Below are positions 49,887 to 60,770 of a stretch of DNA of 64,000 nucleotides, piece after piece (position 1 is the stretch's first letter; each line of letters begins with the position of its first letter). Origin of the DNA: Trichobilharzia szidati. Lineage: Eukaryota; Platyhelminthes; Trematoda; Strigeidida; Schistosomatidae. Where the stretch lies: contig OX235279.1 of NCBI GenBank assembly GCA_944472155.2, positions 64,159,543 to 64,223,542 of the forward strand, given 5' to 3'. Under the pieces are notes generated by a model. That model saw only the letters and a list, made by a program, of their open reading frames with translations. It searched no databases and was not told the origin of the DNA. Made by a program: the position numbers and the translations under genes.

Positions 49887-51229
49887 AAATTGGTTTCCAA
49901 AATTTTAACTTGAAATCCACACTTTTCTAAATACCAGGTAATAACTTTAAAAAAAGTCGTAAAAGCGTTTTGTGGACAATTATGGAAAATTAGGAACGCC
50001 ATTTACCAAACCTGAACCATGGAATTCCCATTCATACCTTGCCATTCTGAATGAAAGTGGTACTCTGTCACTAAAGCATCCTGCGTTCACATGTTGAGAA
50101 AAAATTACTGAATTAAGTTATTTTCAATTAAGCTATAAAACACACTAAATGACTCTGCTTGTGTTTAGATAATATGGTCGGAATTACCTTCACCTACTTG
50201 AAAAATCCATTAACCTATATAGTATTCAGAGGGTTGTAAACTGTTCCTATGATACGAAAACCATTGTAGAAGTTACATATCGAACCAAATAGGTAGATGG
50301 CCTGTAATAAATATTGTATTGTTCAGGCCTGACTGGGAATTGGAAGCTGACTCACCTCTGTTCTTGTAAAAAACTTCTAGTAGACTTATCAGATTTCCTG
50401 CTGAAAAGATAATTTGGCACCACTATTATCACATGCAACCACACCCCTTATATTTCCTCAGTTTCCTTGTAAATCATGCTTACATTTTTCCCGAATACGA
50501 AACATTTCATATAAAATCTGTCTTAGTATTGATTCTGCCGAGCCTTCTTTTCTTGTTTTTCATAACACATTATAAATAACGTAATTCGCATTGGGATTAC
50601 TGTTACTACCGATAAAACCAACAATATTTACTTAAAAAATAAGATACTATACACAACGTATTCATATTTACTGGCTTCCAGAGACAGAAAAAGACTTCTA
50701 CATGTCTAGTAGTTTCGAACGTGAAGTGAAAAAAATTCATAAATGCGTATTATGCACTATAAACGCAATTACGAACTAAAGTTAACTACAAAGATGAGGA
50801 TTGGTATGTAGCGCTGAGAGTGAAGGAAGAGAAATATTCACTATTTTTATGTGTAAAACACAACTGAAAGAAATGTCAAGATTGATTCCATCATAGAAGT
50901 TTGCTGAATCTTCATGTTCTGATGACCTAAGTGACCTCAAACGACTTAAGTTTTTGACCTTAAAGTCATTTTAACGTTTTTGCTAAATTAGACTGAATTG
51001 CCCGAAAGGGTCGATGTATCCTGAAAAAGTGTACCTCAGAGTTTGCACATTTGAAAGTCGCAACAAACCGCGCCCTAAGAAAAATAATTTACTAATATTT
51101 CAAAAAATTAAAGATTTTTGGATCAACAAATATGTTAACTTCCATACATTTGCGATAATTTTACCTCTGAACATATAATTCCTTTTAACATGCTATCAAT
51201 ATAATGTACAACGCCACTGGGCGGAAACA
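49887..51229. other. Intron C-D, middle; nothing further seen
   Basis: AT-rich with no open frame above 60 codons. Confidence 0.45.
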
Positions 51230-51465
51230 CCAGTGCGTCGGTGGTATAGGGGTTAGGACGCTCGCCGACCATGCACATGGTCGGGGGTTCGATCCCCGGC
51301 CGACGCACTCCTTTACCTCGCTAAGCCAGTAATAAAGCTGATGAAGAGGAAAGGTTGGGCATGAGGCTAGCAACCTCATCCTGTAAAAATAAACACTGCT
51401 ACAGAAACTTCAAGCCTCTAGCTGGAAGCCTTATGTTCCACTGGGGAACGTGAAAGAATAAAAAA
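51230..51465 (+). mobile_element. tRNA-derived SINE, subfamily B (best preserved)
   Basis: The head has a fully complementary acceptor (GCGTCGG with CCGACGC), A-box-like TGGTATAGGGGTTAGG, hairpin GACCATG-CA-CATGGTC and B box GGGTTCGATCCCCGG. The body CTCCTTTACCTCGCTAAGCC leads to the tail GAAGCCTTATGTTCCACTGG. That tail forms a GTTCC/GGAAC hairpin at 51435-51449, followed by an A-rich end. The tail resembles the 3' end of the RTE at 51915. Of all copies this one looks youngest. Confidence 0.88.
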
Positions 51466-51697
51466 CAAAAAAACAACGCGACTTTCTTATGAACTGGTAA
51501 TTAGCTCACTGTCAAAAATGAGTCTGTTAGCAAATTGTCTGAGTTGTGTGTTTTAACTGTTTTTAAAATCACTTTGAATAGCGTACATATATTTGAATGA
51601 GTTTCCACAATCTCTGCTAAAATAGACAGCTTCGCCATAGTTATTTGTACTGGATGTTTAAATATACAGATATAGCAGTACTAAAACTCAAAAAAAA

Positions 51698-51755
51698 TGT
51701 CCACATAACTTAGTGGTAACGTATCTGACTGAAATGTTATTCGATACAGGGGACA
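51698..51755 (+). repeat. Shortened tRNA-like sequence
   Basis: TGTCCAC and GGGGACA can pair at six of seven positions. Between them lie A-box-like TAACTTAGTGGTAACG and a weak B box TTATTCGATAC. At 58 bases it is too short for a tRNA and lacks a normal anticodon arm, so it is a tRNA pseudogene or SINE relic. Confidence 0.45.
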
Positions 51756-51914
51756 TTTAGCGCACACTACTGCTGATAAATGCTTTTAACATCGAATTTA
51801 GATTGCGCACGGTTTTATTTTGAGTGAATTTAAGCAAACAACATCAAAAGTGAAATATTCGAAGAAGTGAAGCAAATTAAATGTAAACTATTAAGCTGAT
51901 GAAAGGTTATCATT

Positions 51915-52975
51915 ATTATTATTATTTCCTTTAGTTCCTAGAGGAACATAGGGCTTCAGCCATGCGTCTCCATTGCGTTCGGTTCTCTGCTAGAGTTTTC
52001 ACCTGGCTCCAAGTCTGCCCATACGCTTTCAATTCTTCTTCACATGATCTCCTCCAGGTCACCCTTGGACGACCAACTAGTCGCTTCCCTTTCAGGTTCC
52101 ACTCAAGGGTTTGTCTAGTGATGTTACTTGATGGTTTTCTCAGCGTATGGCCAATCCATCTTCATTTCTACCTGTCTATTTGTCTCACAATCGGTTCCTG
52201 GTTGGTTCGCTCATTGCTAGAGATCCCTGTTGCTGATCTTTTCTGGCCATCTGATCTTGAGTATTGAGCGAATACAACTGCTAATGAAGGTCTGTAGTTT
52301 GTTTGAGGTGCTCTTTATGACGCGCAGTGCAAGTCTCTGATCCGTATAGTAGCACTGACTGACTTCACATTGGAGTTGAAAATCCGGATGTTATTTTTGA
52401 TGCTGAGTGCTGTTGACCTCCACACAGACTTGAGAGTAGTGAAAGCTTGTCTTGCTTTTCCGATTCTTGCTTTGATATCCTCGTCAGTTCCGTCCGCCTG
52501 TAGTTGAGACGATGCTTCCCAGGTAGGTAAAAGAGGTTGTTTCTTTCAGGTTCCTTCCATTTATGCTGATTGCTGTCTGTTGTTGTTGCTGTGGCTGTTG
52601 GTGTTGGTCAGGAATCTTCATCACCACATCTGTTTTCTCTATGTTCACCTGAAGTCCTATCTTTGATGCTTTTTCTGCCAACTTGTTACTTTTCACTTGC
52701 ATATCTTCCAGTTTGTGGGAAATCAGACATATATCATCAGCGAAGTCCAGATCCTCCAAGTTTTTTGTGTGAGTCCATTTTATGCCTGTTTCCTCATTGC
52801 CCGCTGTTTGTCGCATTATCCAGTCTACTGCAATCAGGAAAATCATTGGCGATAGTAGGCAGCCAGCTTGTCTTACTCCTGTCTTCACTTCGAAGGGTTC
52901 CGTAAGTTTCCTGTTGTGGATTACTTGGCATGCAGTGTTGTCATACAACTGTTGGATGAAATGTATAATTGTCGG
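51915..52975 (-). pseudogene. 5'-truncated RTE (SR2-like) LINE with RT catalytic core
   Basis: The minus strand encodes FIQQLYDNTACQVIHN, then VKTGVRQAGCLLSPMIFLIA (RT motif RQGxxLSP with one extra residue), LEDLDFADDICLISHKLEDM (FADD catalytic box) and LKETTSFTYLGSIVSTTGG. A 4-base TCCG duplication near 52494, absent from the copy at 18566, shifts the frame. The C-terminal region then follows (GKRLVGRPRVTWRRSCEEE, AENRTQWRRMAEALCSSRN). It ends in a GTTCCTAGAGGAAC hairpin (51934-51947) and an ATAATAATAATAATG tail. The 5' end is cut inside the RT, so the apurinic endonuclease is missing. A Gln/Pro repeat (QHQQPQQQQQ) lies at about 52585. Confidence 0.88.
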
Positions 52976-54041
52976 TGGCAGAAAAATAATAATGAGTACA
53001 GATGTTTATAAGTCCCACTCATGATAACCATCTGATATTTCTTCAAGAATTAACTGCTCATTTTCGCTGTGGATTATCTGAGGTAAAAACTAGAGAATTC
53101 GCTCGCTTTCTTCTGTCTTAAAAGACAGAAGTCAAGGAATAATGTAGATAGTCAGTCATTGTGTTAGTGGAGTTAAGTGGTGAAATAATTACACAAATCT
53201 ACAGCTCAGAATGAAGAAGAAAGCTGGTTGGCTTTTCCTGAATTTCTGTATTTGGTGGTGCAAGTACAATGACTAAATGCAATGATATTTTTGGCAAATT
53301 TATTATTGATGACGTCAATCAGTCTAGTCACTTGACATGATGATAAGAACAGGGAGTCTAGAGGGAAAAACACAACTCGAGTGGTTGGTCCGCGATATTT
53401 TTGTCTTCAACTGAGACGCCTACTCTGGCCTAATACTCCTCACTATACCAAATGAAGCATCATTAATCATAATTGTCCACACTACAATTTACTGCAAGTC
53501 ATCTGATGTTCAATATACAAGCACGGAAACAAAGTGTCAGTTAATATGCTCAGGACCACAAAGGAAATCCAACAGCATTTTCTATTCTCACCTGAGGAAA
53601 TGCTGGTTATTGCAGGTTTTCATTTGGTTTTTCAAATCCACTAGTGCGAACTGATTTAATCTATGCTTATTATGTCAATAATCTTAAAGAAACTCATTTT
53701 TAACATAAATCGGGGTGTGAAGCAAACTGTTTAGGCGTTAATACAGGATACTTTACTTACAGAACACTTATCAACAATCTTCTGAAGGTTTGGGTTAGGT
53801 TTTTATTTTTTTTCCCTGATGATTTAAAATGTGAGTGTTCGTTTAAGTGGATGGTCTTTCTAAAAAATTTCCTCTATAGGCAATAATTTTGGTCCAACAA
53901 TTCTAAACATTTTTTAGTGAAGTGGTTAAGTTCTTATCATGCATTTTGGGACAGTTGTTTGAAATTGTGCTTTCATCATGAAAATGATGCGTATATAAAA
54001 ATTAGCTTCACACTACATACTTTTGTTTCTTTATAACACAG
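52976..54041. other. Intron C-D, end
   Basis: AT-rich with no further feature before the exon D acceptor. Confidence 0.5.
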
Positions 54042-54245
54042 GTACGCATTAACTGAACTCAGCGACACCGAACTCGAATATTCACGGGCCTTAAAGCAAT
54101 TAGTAGAAGTATTTGATTCATTAAATGGAAAAATGATTGTTAGTCAATCAGAAAGTTCAGAACAAACCACAGACTATCCACAGATGATCAAGAATGACAT
54201 CGAAGGACTGCAAACAACTTTGAGAAACATTCTTCAATTTTCTGG
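54042..54245 (+). CDS. RhoGEF gene, exon D (start of DH domain)
   Basis: The acceptor is TTTATAACACAG and the donor is GG/GTAAGT. The 204 nt fit the phases of exons C and E exactly. The product RYALTELSDTELEYSRALKQ, then LVEVFDSLNG, is the first conserved region of Dbl-homology domains (xELxxTExxYxxxLxxLVExF). A variable loop follows, then DIEGLQTTLRNILQFSG, matching the second helix (I+xNIxxIxxFx). DH domains exchange GDP for GTP on Rho-family GTPases. The family member cannot be named; Trio, MCF2 or PLEKHG relatives are possible. Confidence 0.85.
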
Positions 54246-54514
54246 GTAAGTTAAGAATTTTATGGGAAATTATTTGAAACTGAAAAATGAGTTTTGTTAT
54301 GTAAAAGAAATTACAGCTCACTAGTTTACTTTTATCGCTACGTCTCACGACTCAACGGGTTGTTTCAAATTTTAGTACTATTAAAAAGTTTTTTCAATTA
54401 AGAATATTTTTGTTACAATAATAAAAGAGATGTTGAATAGCTAAATTTTCCTGCTTCCTAGCCCTGTTTAACTTTGGTTTAACTCTTCTTCGAACTGGCA
54501 ACAGTAACCCCTGA
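54246..54514. other. Intron D-E, first part
   Basis: AT-rich intron. Confidence 0.5.
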
Positions 54515-54655
54515 AGTCATTCGATTCACCATCAAGGTTATTTTGTTTGATAGTAGCAGTGGAACTCGCCATCTGGATGTGACTGTTATACCAGTAAGTG
54601 CTGTTTCCATTGCACCCACGGTTTCAAACACCACCAACCAACATGACTTCATGTT
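54515..54655 (-). mobile_element. Smα-type SINE lacking the ribozyme core (copy 3)
   Basis: On the minus strand GGTTGGTGGTGTTTGAAACC and the following body match the element at 1621. The hammerhead part is cut: CCAGATGGCGAG joins directly to TTCCACTGC. About 30 bases are gone, holding stem II, GAAAC, stem III and the cleavage site. Confidence 0.65.
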
Positions 54656-55124
54656 CGGAATTTTCATAAATCATGAATAAATAATGACATAACTTAATCG
54701 AAAAAGGAATTTTTTTAGGCCTTTAACTGCATTTTATTCAATTCAAAATCATCGTAATACCCACATCGAAATCATTAAAATTCTTGTCAAACTCAACTTC
54801 CGAATAAAAACTATTTTCCAAGTCAAACATGTGCTGAAGGTAGAATCATCTCAAGAATATCTGTCAATGAAGCATTCATCTTTTGTTCGAATGGTCACAA
54901 TGATTACAGTTTAATTTAACACTTTATTCATATTCATATACTATGAAAAAAGATTTCAACTGTAAAATCCTGTGATTTCATGTTAAGAATGCAGTAATAA
55001 TCCTCATTAATTTGAAAAGAGCGAAGATCAACCTGGATATAAATTTCATATGGATAGAAAATAAAATCCCTACGAATTCATACACATCTCTGCCATTCGT
55101 GTTGATTTGTTGGAGGGTTTCATC
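54656..55124. other. Intron D-E, nothing further seen
   Basis: AT-rich interval between two SINE copies. Confidence 0.45.
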
Positions 55125-55320
55125 ATGAGCTGATATCAGTTAGCGAACCATTGCAAAATCTCGGAGTACTAAACAGTTGTTTCATCCTAATTTGAGATTG
55201 GTTCTTCAGCAGTACGCACCCACCAGCGTTCGAAAGCAGAACCTTCTGGTTACAAGGCGAGCTCGTTGACTATTAAGCCACTGGGACCGCATCTAGTGGC
55301 CCATGAATTTTTTAATTCTC
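55125..55320 (-). mobile_element. Smα-type SINE with hammerhead (copy 4)
   Basis: The minus-strand head GGTCCCAGTGGCTTAATAGT, then CGAGCTCGCCTTGTAACC, resembles tRNA-Thr with a TGT anticodon position. The hammerhead part at about 55157-55210 has stem I GUACUG/UAGUAC, an intact CUGAAGA core, GAAAC and cleavage triplet GUU. Some four extra bases (ACCA) separate the core from stem II AUCU/GGAU, which probably breaks the fold. Confidence 0.65.
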
Positions 55321-56260
55321 CCAATGCACGAAATAGGGCGACCACTTCGCAGTGTCTTCTTCGATGATGAAATCCTCCAACCAATCAAACAAAATCCCTA
55401 CAATTTCAATACTAGAAAATTCATGTTGAATCAAAAAAGATAATGACAGTGTGTTTATTCTATACAGATTAGCTTGAAACATTTACTTATATAGTCTAAA
55501 GGTTTCAGTGTACTCAAATTTAAGCTTGTAAGTAAAATTAAAATAAATACGCATACAAGGTTGAAATGCTCACAAGCGAAAAAGCAAAGTAAAGCTTCAC
55601 TTCTAAAGATCACCGGAATAAGATGTGTCCACCGAATTGTACGTTCTTCGTCAGCAACTTCAATTGTGTAGACCAGCGTCTACTGATGTTGACTGGTAAT
55701 TCGCAGGTATTTACCCATCACCAGTCACCACTCATAACCTCAATATTAATACGCAAACTCGTAGCTACCTCAGATAATACCATCAACATTTGTAGAATAT
55801 CATTAATTCTTAAAAAAATGTAATTATGTTGCGAGGATTTAAACAATTCAAACAAATCAAAGAAAACCTACTAACTGTGAAAAAGAAATAAGTCTAAATT
55901 TTAATAACACTTAAATAAATGAAGAGTTTGAATATTATTTAGGTATATGAATCTGTTTTCGCACTTATCAACGATCTGATAGATATTGAACAATCAGCAC
56001 GTTCTAATTCAACTCTACATTAATTGATTAGCTTATTCTCCTATTTATGCATTTATAATTAAGCATCACTTACCTATCATTATATAAAAATATAGTAAGT
56101 GTATAAGGTATATCTGGTTAGAGTGAATTAGCCAAGCCTACTACTTATTATTTTAGTGCCTTGAGTAAATCGCAGTTGCACTCAATTGTTTTTCTGTTCA
56201 CTTTGAGTGTTTTAGGCTTTTGTGCAGCTTTGTTTATCTGTTTGATTCTTCTTATTTCAG
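55321..56260. other. Intron D-E, end
   Basis: AT-rich. The plus frame at 55623-55823 has no domain. The interval ends in the pyrimidine-rich TTCTTCTTATTTCAG acceptor. Confidence 0.5.
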
Positions 56261-56330
56261 TATGTTCCTGGAGAAACTGCCTTTGTATGCTCTTGAGCCG
56301 GGGAAATCTGCAGAATGTTTCACAAAAAAT
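56261..56330 (+). CDS. RhoGEF gene, exon E (DH domain continued)
   Basis: The acceptor is TTCTTATTTCAG and the donor is AAT/GTAAGT, both close to consensus. The 70 nt complete the codon split from exon D and end in phase 0. The product MFLEKLPLYALEPGKSAECF, then TKN, matches the DH stretch FLxxLExxxxxPxxxxxCFxK after the second helix. The remaining DH helices and the PH domain expected after it are not clearly present in the window. Confidence 0.85.
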
Positions 56331-58101
56331 GTAAGTTAAATTTAACGAAAAATTAAATTATGGTTTGTTTTCAAACGATTGCTTGCATTTTTGTTTCAGT
56401 TTAACTAAATGGATCCAAGTTTACCCCTTATGCACCATTTTGTTCATTTTTTCGGCTTGAAAACATTTCTTTTTTTTGGTATATAAAGAGGAGTATTTCA
56501 AGTAATGGGAGAAAAGTTACACCCTGATCACAGACCAAAATTTAACTCGCAGCAATTGGTAAAATTAAAAATTATTACAGTCACAAAGGCATTGTTAGCC
56601 GAATATGATTTTCCTTGCCAAATTAAGTTGTTTTTAATACAGAATAATCCAGAATCGGTTTCTCGCTCATCATCCATCTGATTTATGTGTAAAACTCAAA
56701 TGATTGAATATTAAGTTCTTGGTAGCATTCAACATGGAAAATGAATATGAATTTGGCGACAGATGTTATGCAAAAACTGACCTAATTTACACGACAAATA
56801 GGTATTTCAAAATATGTGCCTTTTACTGGTTATAAAAAGTTGTTATGCAAAACAACAGTTATTTACTCAAATATTCTGACTTCTAAAAATAATTTCCTCG
56901 ACCCACTCAAAAAATCTTTAATTGTAGGAAATTTAAACAATATCTTGTAACGCGGTTATTGTGTGGAACAACAATTATGACTTTAAAGACCAATCAGTTT
57001 CACTACGTAAACACATTGGTGATACATGTTCTATCAGTGCCCTTGTGTGTTATGTCTTTGAATAACGTTTGAAGTTTTGCATGAATAAATCAGAATGAAA
57101 ACGCAACCGAAAATGTTGTGGCTACGAGTTAACAACTATCACAAGTGTCTGTTCAAACTATGCAAACGAAAACTCACTAAATAATAACAAACATGTTCAA
57201 AATGTCATTGAGAATAGGCCACAGAAAACATTATCAATTTAGCTACAAACAAATTAAAGAATTCATATAAGGTAACCAGGCATTTTCACTTCCATATCGT
57301 GAAACTATGATAGAGAGAAAAATTACGAGTACAAAAGCTGCCACATCACAGAGTAATAAAGAAATATACACATTGGGTCATAGGAATTAATAAAAAGACA
57401 ATTGCAGCGAAGAAAATTTTCTTTTCGACGAGTAATAAAGACAGAGGAGTTGATTAAGAACAAGTGAAAAGATGCAGTCTTTACATCTAGTTTAGTTTAA
57501 TATTGCCCATGATACCCATATGAAAATTCTACTAGATGCTACCGAGAAATGGATCTATATGTGATTAATTCGAAGAAATGTGGGAAAGGAAAAGCATGCA
57601 CACTGTGTTCGCATCACTGTAATAAATTATAACGAAGCAGTGAATCACACAAACCATAGTTATTTTCTGTATCATTTAAAGGTATACTTGAAAATTCATT
57701 CTATTCTAAAGTGATGGTAATAAATTTGCAATAGTATTTAACAAGTGCTGTTAGATTTGTGACTCATCATTTGTCGTCAAGATGGTGAAAAGCTGACTTT
57801 TAAATTTCTTTCAGGAATTTCAATCACACTACTATTTAATGAAGCGTACTCATATTCGGCTTCTCAAGAAATATTGAATGAGTTAACACTTAAACCATGT
57901 TTTACTTAGCTCACTGAAATGTGTGCGTGTAGAAGCTGCCAGAATCTTCCAACATTTCACATGTTCACTTATGAGAATTTGAATATGTGTATATGATTTA
58001 TTATTTAGTCCTAGACCATACAATATCTAATCCACATGCACTAGTTTATTAACGTTAATTCATAACTTGTGTTTTAAATAAGAGCTATCAGAATGCTATT
58101 G
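56331..58101. other. Intron after exon E; possible alternative exon
   Basis: AT-rich. A good acceptor (TTTCTTTCAG) at 57814 opens a phase-0 frame EFQSHYYLMKRTHIRLLKKY that stops at about 57877. It could be an alternative terminal exon but does not resemble the DH continuation. Confidence 0.35.
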
Positions 58102-58409
58102 ATGTAAGAATAGAACTTTGAGACTGTGGTAGAGTATAATTCCATGATGGAGAAGATTTATTTTGAAAAAATCTCACATTGTTGTCCAGTAGTATTTACT
58201 GATGACGTTTAGAGCACAATTTATTGCTCACAACCATATCAGGGTACTCACACAACATTCTGACTTCGTTTATATTCATGAATGAAGACTGATTAGACAT
58301 ATGAATGAATAAATAAAAGTCAGCATAAAGTTCAATATACATGCGTGAGACAGATAGGAAGATGAAGTACATTCGCAATAAAATAGGAATTAAGACGAGT
58401 GTTGTTAGT
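58102..58409 (-). repeat. PLE terminal repeat and 3' UTR, inverted
   Basis: Minus-orientation copy of the 3' end found at 62230-62575. The core at 58199-58242 has outer CTGAT/ATCAG, stem GAGCA/TGCTC, and TAAACGTC in place of GAAACGTC. It meets a plus-orientation PLE fragment at about 58410. Confidence 0.75.
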
Positions 58410-58640
58410 CAATGTCTACACCCAGCACATGCAATAGAAATGACTCAACACAGATACCAGAGACATAGAACATACTACTATTAATCAGATCAAAGGATAA
58501 GAAATAATGTTAAATTTTGCTTTTATTTCAATTTACGTCATCAAACTCTAAAGTTTTAACTATTTTATTTTACTGACAAAACATCTTATTCCCCATCTTA
58601 TTGACTAACAACACTCCGTAGTAGAACTAGCAGAGTGTTA
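58410..58640 (+). pseudogene. PLE C-terminal codons and 3' UTR
   Basis: STPSTCNRNDSTQIPE, then ILLLIRSKDKK, parallels STLNTCSRNDS and WKILLPPVKSEED at the end of the PLE at 60771. The 3' UTR follows and stops before the terminal repeat. Together with 58102-58409 it makes an inverted pair. Confidence 0.7.
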
Positions 58641-60180
58641 ATTCAATAATTAGTAGGTTTAACTTTTCACCTGTTCCATAAGTGGAAAGTGATTAACCAG
58701 TCTAACCGTAACACTGATTATTAATTTTAGATGTTGATGATTCCTTCAAATCTTAAAGAATTATCAAGTTTCTCAAGCAGCTGTAAACTTGACTGACTTA
58801 ACTAATTCAATCGGGCAATGTGTATAAAAGTGGTAATCGTCTCACAAAGCTTTGTTTACTTATTAGCAAGAGTATCGTGCTTTAAGGTACTGTAGGAAGT
58901 TCAATTTTACCGAAGAATAACGAACATAACTTACTTACTTTCTCAGTATTTAGAAAACTATATAGTGTATGTTAAACAACATTGTTGGGAGACAGAATAA
59001 AGTGGCTTACTATAACAAACTTGGTATTCATGGTAAGTTGGCTATCACTTGTGATATACTATACAAAGGCGGAAAAATTAGTAAAATGTTTCACAATATG
59101 TGAAAATGTTGTCCTCTAAAAGGCAACAAAGTTGTAAGTAAATCCAGTAAAAATGTTCCCCTCACTAAGAAAAAAAAGCAATACATATTTTACCTGTGAA
59201 GATTATGTACCCAGGTGAAGAAACATTCATCACAATAAATGATCTTGAAAATTTCTTTATTTTGTCGGTCTAAATATCACTTATTTTTATGCTAGAACAA
59301 AGAAGGAAATCACTGAAAGTTCTAATGGAATTTTTCGGCGGCTGTTAGGACATAATAATAGTCAATAGTTCAGTTGTTAGGCTACGGATGTATTTATGAT
59401 AAATACTCTACTTCTACCAGTGATTTAATTAACTACCCACCACATTTACTTATCGCTTACAAAGAATATCATACAGTTTGTATTTCTCGTGGTTGTCTAT
59501 TTCTGTGGAAATCACAACCATGTCAACCATGGTTTTTCAGCCACTTATAAGTTTGCTACTTCTAAAGTTTTCTGAAGATGGTCTCAAATGTTTCTTAGCT
59601 AATGTTGTCATGGGGGGAAATCAGCTTCGTTTTGACTGAAATTTACTGTTCAGTTGTGAATAATGGATTCTGTATCACTGTTTCTCAAGGTGATCATAAT
59701 ATAAAATAATTTTATTTCAATGTGCTATTTGAGAGGTATCTGGTGTCTGCATTCTATAATCATTTAAATGGAAGTTGCAAACCTGGTAGTTTTATCAAGG
59801 GAGATTCATGTTTTCAGTTAAACTTGAAATGTCATAGGTAACGGCTATTTTAAACCGTTGAGAAAATACCAGTTGAATGAATATAATTTAAAAGTGGGTT
59901 TGGCTTCAACATACTTCAACATAAGTTCCATATTACATGTGAGATTTTTTAGTGCTGTATTATGGATTATTTATTAGTCATCTTTTATGAACACTTGGCA
60001 CGCACTACTTATTTATTTAGAAATAGTGGTAGACTGTTTAAGATTTCGCCTGACTATCATGCTGTGCAATTGGCGAATTATCCCAATCGGTAGTGTTTAC
60101 CATACTATCTTAGTGTCTTCTTTCCATACCGAGGTCCTTTAAAGTTCGTTCTCCATCTCAAAATTACTGCTAAGTAATCT
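58641..60180. other. No gene seen
   Basis: AT-rich, no open frame of note. Confidence 0.45.
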
Positions 60181-60420
60181 GTGTCAGTGGATCAGAGGTA
60201 GAACGCTAGTAGACCAGGCACATGGTCCGGGGATCGATCCTCGGCAGACTCACTCCTAAACCTTCCTAAGACGGTTATAAGGCTGTTACAAATAAGAGAC
60301 TGGGCGTGAGGCCAGCAGCCCCATCCCATTAAAATAAGATCCATGGCTATTGAAACTTAGAAGCTCTAGCTTGGAGCTCTGTGTTCCACTTGGAACGTAA
60401 AGTTATAAAATTGAATTATG
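60181..60420 (+). mobile_element. tRNA-derived SINE, subfamily B (diverged)
   Basis: Head TGTGTCAGTGGATCAGAGG, B box CGGGGATCGATCCTCGG, body CTCCTAAACCTTCCTAAG and tail GTGTTCCACTTGGAACG (hairpin 60383-60396). All correspond to the copy at 51230, with many substitutions. Confidence 0.7.
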
Positions 60421-60658
60421 AAGAAAATATTACAAAGCTGTTTCAGATGTACCAAACTGTTGTAAAGCTCTGTTACTACTGCTACTGATGCAAAAGACAA
60501 CGCAGAGAAACCTTTTTTTTGAAGCTGGGCAGCAAATAATTAATAATGTGACAGCAAAACTCCCACTATCATGATACTTAGAATATATTATTTGCTCGAA
60601 AATTCATTTCTTAAGTTCAAAATATTTGCAAGCATTAAGCTTAAACTTCTATTTCCAG

Positions 60659-60683
60659 GCATCCGGTTTATTTGGTAGATACA
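60659..60683 (+). CDS. Candidate 25-nt RhoGEF microexon
   Basis: The pyrimidine-rich acceptor ACTTCTATTTCCAG is followed by 25 nt and a GTAATG donor. In phase 0, as exon E ends, it reads ASGLFGRY plus one base. This gives CFTKN-ASGLFGRY, close to the CFxKxAxxFxxY pattern that continues DH domains. Schistosomes are known to use microexons. No following exon was found, and the PLE remnant starts about 90 bases later, so the call is tentative. Confidence 0.4.
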
Positions 60684-60770
60684 GTAATGAATAAGATTAA
60701 GAAATCTACAGCGAATTTAGTATATAGTATGAAGCTGTCACTGGGTGAGTCTAAATAGTTTAGTTTAATG

